64,000 nt of DNA, taken from assembly GCF_002776525.5 (NCBI RefSeq), contig NC_045441.1, forward strand, positions 90,605,298 through 90,669,297. The letters are read 5' to 3'. This DNA comes from Piliocolobus tephrosceles. Taxonomy: Eukaryota > Chordata > Mammalia > Primates > Cercopithecidae. Position 1 is the stretch's first letter; each line of letters begins with the position of its first letter. The notes beneath the pieces are model-generated. The model was not told where the DNA came from, did no database searches, and was given only the letters and a program-made list of their open reading frames with translations. A program made the position numbers and the translations under genes. Below, piece by piece: positions 24,260-35,014 of this stretch.

Positions 24260-27200
24260 TTGCAATGTTGTTTGAATGAGAATATCAAATACTTTGAATA
24301 TATTAGGTGAAAACAATTAAAGCCTACTTAGTGACTGCTAAATATCTTTTGGTAGTCACTAAGATATGCCAGACACTGCCATAGGCTCTAACTCAGAAGG
24401 TGGACAATGTATAGTCAATCATGTACTCTATTAATAGAATGAGTGGCTAGCTTGAGTTCTTTTGAAATAGGAGAATTCAGTTAACATTTTATTAATAAAA
24501 ATGAGAAGCTGAGTCAATAAGAATTTTTTGGACAGGGCATGATGGTATTTATTCTCCTTTTACTGATTTAATGGTACAAAACACAAATGCTTAGTTCCTG
24601 GGTGCTATATACCCCTTACGGAACTTCAAGAAAATTATTTTAATGACATTTATCAAGAAATGATGCCAATTCAAAGTTAAGTATGCTCAAAACTTCTTAC
24701 ATTTTAAAATACCAAATTATTTCACTTAAATACAATTTTTTACTAGCAATACTTTATAACATGGAATTCTGTGGTTTCTTCTGTTTCCCTGCATTAGTTA
24801 ACGCATGGATGCATGCAGCAAAGTTAAATTCATGTTTAATTTCACTTAAAACTTATTGTAAAATATTAACAGATACTTTAGATTAAATAATTGTTAAACA
24901 CTAAGGCATTTCCTAACATCATTATGCCAAGATCATGCCTTCACTCTGCATTTTAATTGAGGTATTTTCTGTTTGAGATATTAAATGACTCAAGGACTAT
25001 CTTAAATGTTTCAGTATTAATAAGACTAGTAATAAAATTGTATTGTGTTACTAAATATGTCATCTGTGTTTTGCATGTTTATTCTCTAATCATCACTATA
25101 ATTCACATGTAAGACATGTAAGTGTAAATAACTGCTACAACTCTTACTATAATCATTTTGCAAATGAATACCATAAAATAATTTATCCAGGTTTTCTCAG
25201 TTAGTAAGTGGTATAATTAAGACTTCAACCAGCTGGTCTACACTGTGCTATCTCATTGTGTACGTTAGGAAGAAAATAAATAAATCCCTAACAAGAAATG
25301 TTAATTGGTAGGGTATTCAAGCTATATATTGTACAGAAATCCTGAATTACAAATTAAATAAGACACAAAGTTTTTTTGTGATAAGTAATATTTGGGACAA
25401 TGGCTAAATAACCATAAGATGCACTAGCACTTTGGAGAGGTAAAAGATTGTCTCTTAGGAAAATGACAGAAAAAAACTGTAGAAAAATATTAGTGCACCT
25501 TTAAATGTGAGAAATGCTAGGATAAATATATCATTTTGAGGCTGGACAGAGACAGCTGAAAAAGAGAATTCTCTTACTTAACTCTTAAAAGAGAAGGCCA
25601 TATGTAATCTTTCTTATTCACATAAAAGAAGCAAATAAACTAACCACACAAAAGAGACTTAGAAAACTCTATGAACATTTTTTCTTTTATCAGGGCAAAG
25701 CAAACAAGCAGTTTAAGGATAGCTATAATCTGGTGCTCTCCATAGTGGGTGTTCTGCTAAATGTCATCACTTATTCAGTATGCAAGGCATAATTCTGTTT
25801 TGGAGTTGCAGCATGAGGACACTAGGCTCATTCTAGAGATGTTTCTCCCTTCTAGTCCCTTCATTCAGGACTAGATTAAAGCATCGGGCAATATACTTCA
25901 TCTGTCCTTTACACTTACCATTTTCCATAATTTTGCTATATTCATTATTGTGAGTTGTAAAAACATATAATTAAAACAAGATTAAATAAAGAATATAGAA
26001 AATTTCAGGAACTATGAATTTGCCTCCTCGCATGCTTTGTTCCATGGCTAGAAAAAGCAATGTTTCTGGTGGATTTGATAGTCCCTTAGCTCTATCAAGT
26101 CTCCAGGAGTCCAGTAACTGCAAATCCTCACAAACTTGAAAATGGTAAGAAGTCTGCCAAGAACTCTCCCATTTAGAATGAGGATTCCCAGGCTCATAGT
26201 TTAGGAATTTACGTAGAAGCTTCTTAAAAAACTTAAAGCATACTATCTTATTAAGCATAAACTAGATATAAATTCAGTCATTTAAAAAATGTTGCAAGAT
26301 TAATGTATCATATGGGGCCATGCTATCAATAGCGTTAGCTAAATAACTCTTTAAGTAATTCCTAAGAAGGGCCAATGCACCAGATGACTGGTGTACAGAA
26401 TAGTATATTATAAAGAAACAAACACTGCCCCCCAACCCTCGGCCTGGTACACACACAAAAAAGCAGTGCTCCACCAGGTGGAGCCTTTTTCTCCCAGGTT
26501 TGAAATGTAATTCCTGGTATTGAGTGCCATCTGGTAAGTGGAATTGCCCTCCGATATCCCCAGGACCACAATAAACATGGAACATGTACATATAGTAAAA
26601 GGGAAATCTCAATTTTATTACATGGCTTTTAAGATGCAAAATAAATGGATTAAACAGTTACTTTGAAAAGTACCTTATTGTGAATATTCCCATTTTCTTA
26701 TACTAATGATTTTATCATGGTTGGATTCTAAACTGGGCAAAAAGAAATAGATTCCTCCAATTCATGCATTTTCCTAATATGCCAGTGTCGAATATACCAG
26801 GTGTGGAGTGCTTAGGCTTTATAAGTTTGGGGGCACTCCAGATTTAACAAAGCAGCCAACACCTGGAAATACATAAAAGCTGGCCTCTAAGCACAAGGTG
26901 ATGAGTGTTAGCTAACTAGGCCCCCTGGATTCAAAAACTGGCCCCTCGTGGCTCAGAAAAGAAAACTGAAAATGCAGCATCAGAGTTTAGTTTTAGCTCA
27001 GATTTCCTGGTGTTCTCAACACCTATCCTCTCTTTACTCCCAAAAGGCGAAACACAGCTCAAGTCACGACCGTCTTTTCTGTCTGAGAAGAATTTCTTTT
27101 AGTATGTATCCTGCTATTGTTTTATAGTCATAGTGAACAATATAAAAATGATGTTTAAGTATATGGCATATTGCTAGAGGAAAAAAAAAAACCCTGCTAT

Positions 27201-27900
27201 TTTTACACACTTGACAATTCCTACCCTGTGATGATGTACTTTAACTGTTACTGTCATTTTCCTGGATGTTGCTTTGTGGTCTCACCACAAATTCTGCAAC
27301 AGATTTCCTGGGAGTGTGGCAAAGTCATGGGTGAGTGGTTGAGACTATGATTTGACTGAGTAACCATTAGAGTCCTTTTAGTGGTTAATCAATGATGAAT
27401 TAATAAAAATAAAACCTTTACATTAAGTCTATAATTATAATGTGTACTGAAGTCCTGTAAGTTGCTTTCAATTAGGTCATTTTTATTATGTAACGGACAA
27501 AGACTCACCAAATTCCCAGAGACTCTATACTTGACTCTATAGATTGCATCACATTCCTTAGCAGACAGGTGTTTTGTTAGACACAACTATTTTAAAACAC
27601 TTTTCTTTAACCATTTTCTCTGGACTTGTGTCTGTGGTAAGTGCTTGGCATACTCTCCAAACAAGGAGCTCTCTTCAGTCATTGTTACTTTGTATTCAAA
27701 AGACAAAGTAATCAAAATCCTGTTATCCTGGTTCATAATATACTATGCAAACTACTGGTAGAAAGAAAGGGGGATTTCAAACTCAAGTGCCACCAACATA
27801 CAGATAACATTTTAGTATCTTTTAAAATTATACCTTTAATAGTCATTATCTTGCTTTTCCCATAATCACATTTAGACAACATTTACACCAATCATCTTAG
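24260..27900. other. Intergenic DNA; weak MIR trace near 25095-25260
   Basis: The segment 25095-25260 (TTTTGCAAATGAATACC ... CAGTTAGTAAGTGGTATAATTAAGAC) looks like a degraded antisense MIR. A CCAGGTGT/ACACCTGG inverted pair brackets 26798-26870. No gene is seen. Confidence 0.5.
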
Positions 27901-27904
27901 ACTA

Positions 27905-28105
27905 CATCAACATTATCTAACATAGCTTTCTGCAATGATGGACATATTCTGTATCTGCATTACCTACTGTGGGAGCCACCAACCACACATATGTGATTAC
28001 TGAACACAACAGAGGAGGTTTTGTTTTAATTAATTTAATTTTGAATATATATAGGAACATGTGGCTTATAGCTACCGTATTAGACATCACAGGTCTAGGT
28101 GTCTG
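27905..28105. repeat. Old non-autonomous DNA transposon copy (family not assigned)
   Basis: The stretch ending ACATGTGGCTTATAGCTACCGTATTAGACATCACAGGTC resembles a common mammalian element with CACATGTGGCTAGTGGCTACCGTATTGGACAG at its end and an internal TTTAATTAATTTAATTTT. I recognise the element but not its name. Confidence 0.5.
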
Positions 28106-28529
28106 CATGAATGTTGTACCCACTCTTCAATAATTTTGCAAATAGATATGTCATCATGCTTGCTTGTCATATAGATTTTAGTTTCTGTTTCATGTTTAAA
28201 GTGGTTTTTGTCTGATTCAAATTGTAATGAATTTTGTAATATTTCCTACACTAAAGGTAGTCAACATATTCAGTGGTGAGGTCTAAAGATAAAAAATGAT
28301 CAGTTAGAGGGTAGAATCAACAAACAGGAAAAGAATGAGAAGATATGGTCATGTAGGAAAAGCAAGCAATACCAAAGATTACACAAACGCTTCCTTCATA
28401 GGTTTGGAAGGTAAGAATTGTATAGAAGTATAGTGGCCACTAAAGAATTCAGCTAAGTAGAATAATCTAATTTTAAAGATAGAAGGAGTGTTGGAAATTT
28501 CTTAATCTGGATCTCTTTCAATGTGGCAT

Positions 28530-28770
28530 AGTGTTTGATAGCAGTGATTTGATAACTGGAGAGCTGGTGTCTTCAAATCACATTTCATGAACAATTTAAC
28601 CTAAACCAAGTCACCATCTCTAAATGTTGATTTCATTACCTGTAAGTCAATGACAATAATAAGATATACCTCTTAGATACACATACTTTTTTTTTTTTTT
28701 TCCTAAGGCAAGGTGTAAGGGCAAGTGAGATGATACATATGAAGTGTTTAGTACAGCACCTGACACATAG
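28530..28770 (+). repeat. MIR SINE (sense)
   Basis: TTAACCTAAACCAAGTCACC, TTGATTTCATTACCTGTAAGTC, GTGAGATGATACATATGAAGTG and TTTAGTACAGCACCTGACACATAG follow MIR order. A T run of 14 interrupts it at 28688-28701. A second, antisense MIR-like piece follows at 28772-28890. Confidence 0.75.
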
Positions 28771-28938
28771 GGTCCCATTTTGGTGATAGGGAAACTGAGG
28801 TATTAGGGCAATAAATTAGCTCCCTCAATTTGTAATTGTTTTAGTAAGTAACTCAGCTGGGATTTGAAAGCAGGCCTATGACTAAGCTGAGCCTATCCAA
28901 GTGGTAGCAGAAACAGAATGGCACCTGGCATGTGACAG

Positions 28939-29048
28939 GCATTTAATAAACAAAATGACAGTTCAAGAACACAAAACGCATTAGTAATCACAAGCATTTA
29001 GTAAACAAAATAACCAGTTCAAGAATACAAAACTCATTAGTAATCTGT
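28939..29048 (+). repeat. 55-bp tandem duplication
   Basis: Units 28939-28993 and 28994-29048 both read GCATTTARTAAACAAAAT ... CAGTTCAAGAAYACAAAAC ... CATTAGTAATC, with only a handful of mismatches. Confidence 0.9.
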
Positions 29049-29409
29049 AGATCATAAGGTCATGTCAGTTTATTCCCCACGTACGAACGAACTCACAAGC
29101 ATCACTTGTGGAGAAACATGAGCTTAAGACAAAGAAAGATACTGTGTTAAAGCAGCAGCCTTCTAAAAAGCACAGTAATAGAGGCTTTTCCATTAAACCC
29201 ATCTAGTATCCATGAGATACTAGAAACCTCAATCATAGGACAGATTTAAAATGGTATTATGGGGTAATGAGTATCCATCTAGCATTTCAGTATTTACATA
29301 AATTGCAGTATTTAAAGTAATCTCTTTACAAGTTATTTTATTTTATCAAAAACTTTTCAGACACAATTTTTTTGGGGATTTATACAAACTGTTTAATACT
29401 TAAGAAGTA

Positions 29410-30411
29410 CCGGCTTATCTTGGAGATACTGCTCATTTCGTTTCCGACCATTGTGATCAAGCAAAAATCGCAATAAAGCAAGTCACATGAATTTGTTTTT
29501 TGTTTCCCAGTGCATATAAAAGTTACACAGCAGACTATTAAGTGTGCAATAGCATTATGTTTAAAAATGTCCATACCTTAACTTAAAAATACTTTATGGT
29601 TAAAAAATGCTAACGATCATATGAGCCTTCAGTGAGTGGTAATCTTTTTGCTGATGGAGAGTCTTGCTTGATGTTCAGAGTGTTGCTGTGACTTTGGCCT
29701 AAGGCTTAAGGGAATATTGCAGTTGGTTTGATCTTCTATCTAGACTTCTTAAATTTTCTGCATATCAGCAATAAGGCTGCTCTGTTCTCTTATCATTTGC
29801 GTGTTCACTGGAGTAGCACTTCTAACTTGCTTCAAGAACTTTTCTTTTGCATCCGCAACTCGGGTAACTGTTTGGTGCAAGAGGACTGGCTTTTGACCTA
29901 ACTCATCTTTCGGCATGCCTTTCCCCAGAAGCTTAATTATTTCTACCTTTTGATTTCAAGGAAGAGACATGTAACTCTTCATTTCACTCGAACGCTTAGA
30001 GGTCATTGCAGGGCTATCAATTGGCCTAATTTCAATAACGTTGTGTTTTAGGAAATAGAGAGGCCTGAGGGTTGGGAGAGAGATGGGTGAACAGCTGGTC
30101 AGTGGAGTAGTCAGAATACACACATTAATGGATTAAGTTTGGGTTGTGGTTTGTGGTGCCCAAAGCAATAACAGCAGTAACATCAAAGATCACTGATCAC
30201 AGATCATCATGTAAAATAATAATGAACTACTTGAAATATTGCAAGAATTACCAAAATGTGACACGGAGACACAAAGTGAGCAGACGCTGTGGGAAAAACG
30301 GCACCAACAGACTTGCTCAATTCGAGGACACCACAAAACTTCAATTTGTAAAAAACACGTTATCTGTGAAGTACAATAAAGTGAAGAGCAATAAAATGAT
30401 GTATGACTATG
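29410..30411 (-). mobile_element. Tigger1-type DNA transposon, internally deleted, TA-flanked
   Basis: The left end CCGGCTTATCTTGGAGATACTGC and right end CAATAAAATGATGTATGACTATG are diverged Tigger1 terminal repeats, each followed outside by TA (29408-29409, 30412-30413). Subterminal CGCAATAAAGC motifs are present. The copy is about 1.0 kb against roughly 2.4 kb for the full element. The middle of the transposase region is missing, with a junction near 29698-29705. Confidence 0.88.
29705..30008 (-). pseudogene. Remnant of Tigger1 transposase N-terminal region
   Basis: On the - strand an ATG at 30006-30008 opens sequence related to the start of the pogo/Tigger transposase, which includes its CENPB-like helix-turn-helix region. 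The frame breaks by stops and substitutions within tens of codons, and the catalytic DDE region is deleted. It cannot encode an active protein. Confidence 0.7.
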
Positions 30412-30689
30412 TAAGGCAATCAGTAGATGATGGGAAAAAAACAGTGTATGATGTAGAAAGAACAAAGAGAATGTGTTATCAAAATAGACTAAACTAATAG
30501 CATAATTAGAATTTCATTTGAATATTTCTTTGTAGTTTTGCGAGATTTAAAATTGTGTATTGATTTATTTTATAAATTATTATGGAGCACCTCCTATATA
30601 TCCAGTCTTAGACTTATTTTGGTGATTATACTCCAGAACATAGGTGATTCTTCTCCTCCTGGGGTTAAAGAAAATGTATACCATCCTAT

Positions 30690-30890
30690 GGAGTATGACT
30701 AATATGAATCTCACACTTGAATATTACTTTGGGATCTTATGCAAGTTATTTAAGAATAAAAATAACTTACCTATGTTTCCTCAACTATAAAATGAGAATT
30801 TTAATAATCTTAAACTTATTGTAAGGATTAAATAATTTTCAATGGTATGTAATACGATGCTTAGCATACATTAAGAGCTCACTGCATATC
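30690..30890 (+). repeat. MIR SINE (sense)
   Basis: TTATGCAAGTTATTTAAG, TATGTTTCCTCAACTATAAAATGAG, TTATTGTAAGGATTAAATAA and GATGCTTAGCATACATTAAG appear in MIR order. Confidence 0.75.
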
Positions 30891-31249
30891 AGCAACCATT
30901 TCAGTAAAGAAAGACCAAATAATTTTTGTCAAAAAGAAATACAAATAAATTATATAGGTTTTTAGTTGTATTTATCACATTTAATATGACAGTAAAAAAA
31001 AGTCGTGTAAATGTGTGACCTAATAAATACGTTTATTCAGTTTTCTAATGTCCTGAACTCCTTATCCCAGATGGATTTTGCTCCTAACTTATAACAATAA
31101 TTTACAACCCTGACTCTAGTTTTTCCTGAGAGAAAAAAATAAATAGAAACACTGTTCTTTTTCTCTCCTTACCTACAGGAATTTACTTACAGAAAAAATC
31201 TAGCTTCTTTTAAAAACAGCCTTAATCCCTTGTTGGGCCAAGGGAAAAC

Positions 31250-31800
31250 TTTTCCATTACTCACTGAAGTTTTGCTAAAAAAAATTACTGACAAGGGGCA
31301 GATCAATAGGAGAAAAAGGAATACACATTCATTTGATCATAATTTTACACAACACGAGAGCCTTTAGAACAAAGACCCAAAGTTACAAAAGAAATTGTCC
31401 ATTTTTATGCTTAGGTTCAACAAAGTGTGGGCAGGTGTGGAGAAATACAACTGGACAAAAGGAATGTGATCTCATGCTAACAAACTGAGTGGGAATGCCT
31501 GGCAAGGTGAGATTCTTCCTGGTATATCTGTGCAGCACTTACTCCTTCTGGGTATGGGGCAGGACCTTCTCTGGAATGGCGTCTTATGAGCTACGATCAA
31601 ACAAGGTAGGTCAGATAATGTCTTTACGGCCAGATTTCACACAGAAAGTTGAGGTGTTAGAGTGATATGTTTAGGTTTTATGACTGGTTTGGGAAAAAGG
31701 GTTCTGGTTTCTAGGAGCCACCTTGGGAAAGAGGGATTCTAATTTCTATGGCTCGCCTTTGGGGAGAATGAAGGGCCAGAGACTGGAGGGCAAGAGAAAG
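31250..31800. repeat. Possible old LTR-like interspersed repeat, unassigned
   Basis: GTATGGGGCAGGACCTTCTCTGGAATGGCGTCTTATGA and GGGTTCTGGTTTCTAGGAGC resemble a repeated family I have seen often, but I cannot name it. A 34-bp near-duplicate pair lies at 31689-31757. Confidence 0.4.
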
Positions 31801-32655
31801 TCAGAGAGAGCTGCTTCTGAGGTCTTCACTTGGGGTATCATTTTTTCTGAGCCCCTACACCCTAATAAAGCACAAGAGATGCAGTGGAGCAATTCAGGGT
31901 CATGGTCAGGCAATACATTGAACTGAGTTTTCCCAAAAGGCCTAATGAACAGTAAAAAGAAAGTAAAATGGATCCTGGGGACACCAGAGAGAGGTTGACA
32001 AATGATTTTTAAGTAAGGAGAAAATGATAAAAGAGAAAGATTAGCAATAGAAATGGGTCATATAAAATAGATCCCTCAAAAGGAATTCGCTTAATCCCTA
32101 GCTTCTCTAGATATCCCACAACCTCAGGGACTTATCAGGCAGGTCCTTATTCCCTGAAAGTGGGGGTAGGGGAGCTGGAGGACAAATGAAGGTGGTATGT
32201 GGAGGGAAGGCTGTTCTGTGGATGAGTTTAATTCAGCCCCACAATTACTTCTGTACAGCTACACACTGCTCTAGACATTCCCACATTCGGCCTGCTTTCT
32301 CTTCCTCTGTGGATAGGCGCACTGTTCTCTACTAATATCCATCTCAGAGAGACACAGGGGCAACTCTCCCTCAGCATCCATTAGAAATAAAGCAGGCTCT
32401 GGCTTAAATTTACTAGAGCATCCACCTCTGGGTGCAAAGACTAAATCTCTGAATCAAGTGAGCGGTCTGTGCAATGACCTCACAAAGATTTGATACCTAG
32501 CAGTCCCTCCATCCCCGTACAAGCTCCTCATGCTTCCACTGACACTTTGGGAAGCTGGCTGACGTGTACAGGCGGATGAAGCTGGAAAAGAGAGGCATAT
32601 TCAACACTCATGAATTCAAACAGCTTGAGGGATTTCCGGTGAAAGTCAGTCCTAG
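31800..32655. other. HGF distal upstream region, no recognised repeat
   Basis: More GC-balanced than the DNA further upstream and free of Alu copies, as expected near a promoter. No specific factor site is called. Confidence 0.45.
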
Positions 32656-32659
32656 CCAG

Positions 32660-32731
32660 TGCACACGTATGTACACACCAACATGTGTGAATGTGTTGTG
32701 TGCACACGTGTGCCTGTACAAGCACACATGG
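32660..32731. repeat. Alternating purine-pyrimidine, self-complementary CA/TG segment
   Basis: GTGCACACGTATGTACACACC, then TGTGTGCACACGTGTGCC, then GTACAAGCACACATGG: alternating Pu/Py sequence with inverted GTGTGCACAC blocks, suited to Z-DNA or a hairpin, about 0.9 kb upstream of the HGF start. Confidence 0.55.
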
Positions 32732-32867
32732 CATATTTACTTGTCAGGGACAGGCTGTGGACAATGACTATTTCTTGGACTTTGTCTTAAAAAGTCAGCT
32801 CAGACAAGTTTATTTTGTATACTTTGGGAAAATGTGTGGTATTTCGTGAGTTTAGCACAGTTTGTGG

Positions 32868-32886
32868 AAAAAACAAACAAAAAAAA
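32868..32886 (+). promoter_or_regulatory. Deoxyadenosine tract (DATE-equivalent) in HGF promoter
   Basis: A 19-nt A-rich tract made of 6 A, C, 3 A, C and 8 A lies about 735-750 bp upstream of the probable start. That is where the human HGF promoter carries the uninterrupted tract of about 30 A called DATE, which represses the promoter and whose shortening raises HGF expression in breast cancer. Here the tract is shorter and broken by two C residues. Confidence 0.6.
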
Positions 32887-33372
32887 CTGTTTTCTCTGAG
32901 CATGAGGCAGGGGTTCCTTTTGCATCCGACAATCTGCGTGCTTTTGTTTTGCTTGCTTATTTTGGCCCCACAATACCACACCCTTTTCTTACCTAACCTC
33001 TTTCTACCTGGGCTGGACTTGCCTGGGCTCTCCTCCCTGACCCCTCTCTCTCCTCTCCCAGGTCTCTAAACCCCTAGAGAACCTGTGTCAGTGTTTTGAA
33101 TCCCTCAATTGCTCTAGCAGGAAAACTGGACAGATTAGGAGCTGGGGCACATTTGGCTGAAAGACAGCTCTTCGCTTTCTTCTTATGCTGCTTCCCCTTC
33201 CTCTTTTCCCAAATAGATACATAAACACATGTATTTTCCTGTTTAAATTGAGCGAATGGTCCTCTGCCTGTGCCTTGATTTAGCTATTGGGCTCAGCCTT
33301 GCTCCTCCCTTCCTTACTCGGATAGGAGCCACTGGGATCTGGAGCTCCAGCTTCCAAATTGAAGCTGGCCTC

Positions 33373-33386
33373 AGGCCAGGTGACCT
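33373..33386 (+). promoter_or_regulatory. PPAR-gamma / COUP-TF composite element
   Basis: The sequence AGGCCAGGTGACCT matches, apart from its first base, the composite element described in the mouse Hgf promoter at about -246 to -233 as a target of PPAR-gamma and COUP-TF. Here it sits about 234-247 bp upstream of a start near 33620, which is the same distance. It contains the nuclear-receptor half-site AGGTGACC. Assignment relies on remembered literature plus exact position. Confidence 0.65.
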
Positions 33387-33414
33387 TTTCTTTGTAAGTT
33401 TCTTTCCTAAGCGT

Positions 33415-33442
33415 GGGGTTGGGGGGAGGCGGGGAATGGGGG
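33415..33442 (+). promoter_or_regulatory. G-rich promoter segment with G-quadruplex pattern and GC box
   Basis: Four G runs at 33415-33418, 33421-33426, 33431-33434 and 33438-33442 are separated by loops of 2, 4 and 3 nt. This meets the usual G4 rule (four runs of at least three G, loops of 1-7). The segment includes GAGGCGGGGA, a GC-box-like Sp-factor site. Further G runs follow at 33474-33480 and 33495-33500. It lies roughly 180-205 bp upstream of the probable start. Confidence 0.6.
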
Positions 33443-33601
33443 AGTGCAGGGATCTGTTTGGTGGTGTTGAAGTGGGGGGGCGAGTGAGGAAAGGAGGGGG
33501 CTGGAAGAGAGTAAAGGGCTGTTGTTAAACAGTTTCTTACCGTAAGAGGGAGTTCAGACCTAGATCTTTCCAGTTAATCACACAACAAACTTAGCTCATC
33601 G

Positions 33602-33610
33602 CAATAAAAA
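33602..33610 (+). promoter_or_regulatory. AT-rich TATA-like motif of HGF promoter
   Basis: An AATAAAAA stretch lies immediately upstream of the probable start-site region. It is closer than the usual 25-30 bp if +1 is near 33620, but would be properly placed for a start near 33632-33637. The call is positional inference; no better TATA box lies in the preceding 100 bp. Confidence 0.4.
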
Positions 33611-33712
33611 GCAGCTCAGAGCCGACTGGCTCTTTTAGGCACTGACTCCGAACAGGATTCTTTCACCCAGGCATCTCCTCCAGAGGGATCCGCCAGCCCG
33701 TCCAGCAGCACC
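33611..33712 (+). promoter_or_regulatory. HGF: HGF 5' UTR and approximate transcription start
   Basis: The human HGF mRNA, as I remember it, begins in sequence equivalent to the CTCAGAGCCGACTGGC motif at about 33614, so the 5' UTR is roughly 100 nt. No upstream ATG occurs between 33611 and the start codon at 33713. The bases just before that ATG are AGCACC, an adequate Kozak context with A at -3. The exact cap site cannot be fixed from sequence alone. The distances of known promoter elements fit +1 near 33620. Confidence 0.75.
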
Positions 33713-33800
33713 ATGTGGGTGACCAAACTCCTGCCAGCCCTGCTGCTGCAGCATGTCCTCCTGCATCTCCTCCTGCTCCCCATCGCCATCCCCTATGCAG
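33713..33800 (+). CDS. HGF: HGF exon 1, coding part: start codon and signal peptide
   Basis: The start is the ATG at 33713, opening MWVTKLLPALLLQHV. Residues 1-29 are encoded, plus the first base of codon 30. The segment has one basic residue near the N terminus, then a long leucine-rich hydrophobic core, then PYA near the end, typical of a secretory signal peptide. In human HGF cleavage follows residue 31, which is encoded in exon 2. The donor is GCAG|gttagt, phase 1. Reading on into intron 1 gives Gly-stop. Upstream the frame holds no alternative ATG in the 5' UTR. Confidence 0.97.
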
Positions 33801-35014
33801 GTTAGTTTCCTTCTTCTTCTTCTTTATTATTATCAGTATTTAAGTCTCCTGCTAACCTTCCCTATTCCTTTTAACACCCTCTTTTTATCCTATTCCTAGC
33901 ATCCTTTCTGAACTCAGTATGTAGTATAAGTTTCTAAAAGCTCTCATTATGCTTGCTTTTGACATTCTTTTGTTGTTGTTGTTGTTTGTTTGAATAGCAT
34001 TTAAAATGATAATTAACTTTCCCTCAACTCCCCTCCACCCCCAACCCAAGCCCTGTCCCACTTAGCCTAATAGTTGTGGATTATGGGATAGGGAGGAAGT
34101 GCTAATACTGGCTGAATTTGGCTGTTTTGGACTAGTTTAAAGCTAAAGAGAGGGTCTGGTCTGAAGAGGCAAGAGTGATGGTCAGTCCAGCAGGAAGTCA
34201 TCTTTTTCCAGAGAAAAATTTTTCATAATAATCCACTATTCCACATCACCTAGTCAACACTTGGGGCCAAATTACAACTTTGTACAGGTTTTCATTTTCA
34301 GGAGGCAGAATAAACTGATTATTTGCATATCATAAAAATGAAAGAGAAAGCCTCTTTTTGAAGATCTTATCCTTTCTGGGTGCAGATGTCTGCCCTTTGG
34401 AAACTGCAGTGCATGAAGACTTTGATTAAAGCTGCAGAATTGCCCCTCTCTGTCTCCCACTTTCTCCCTTGGGTTTGCCAGCTGGGGAGGAGTCGCTTGA
34501 AAGTTCATATTGCCTGGAGGTTTAGAGATCTCATTTGCTGCTTTGGGAAGTTTCTCTTGTTATCAGGGCAAGAGGAAACATCTGTATTTTGTTGTATTAT
34601 CATTGTAGAGGCTGAAGTGCCAACGGGAGAAGGCAGTGAATATCAAGGGTGGGCACAGGGGAATAAAAGAGTGGAACAAATGCCCAGATGGAGACATGGC
34701 CTTTTTACAATATAAAAAAGGAAACTGGCTGTATCTTTTGAGATGTTAAATATGAAATTTATCAGGCCTCGGATCTAGTTTTTGATATGGTACAAGGGTT
34801 GAAAACCTCAAGAATTTGCTAAATGAAAAGGAAAATCATTCAATCCTCCTGGTTTTCTTTTATTTTGTGAAGTGGCCCTTTTGGAAAATGACGCTGTTTG
34901 GAAGGGTCACTTTGAAAGCGTTTAGGTAAGATTTCTGAAGAAGTTAAAAAGAAGTGAGTTCAAATCAAGCAGGTTATCATGCTTGAGATGTGTCATGTTA
35001 AAATTGCTTCACAG

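Noticed and set aside
26274..26639. 121-codon open frame on the - strand in the intergenic region
   Set aside because: No recognisable family, no promoter or Kozak support, overlapping frame on the same strand; treated as chance.
26798..26870. CCAGGTGT ... ACACCTGG inverted pair as ends of a small transposon
   Set aside because: Arms of only 8 bp, no target duplication found, no matching family recognised.
30144..30497. 117-codon + strand open frame
   Set aside because: It lies within the right end of the Tigger1 element, antisense to its transposase, so it is transposon-derived noise.
1..33600. Upstream gene or lncRNA exons
   Set aside because: No exon series with conserved coding pattern was found; non-coding transcripts cannot be called from sequence alone.
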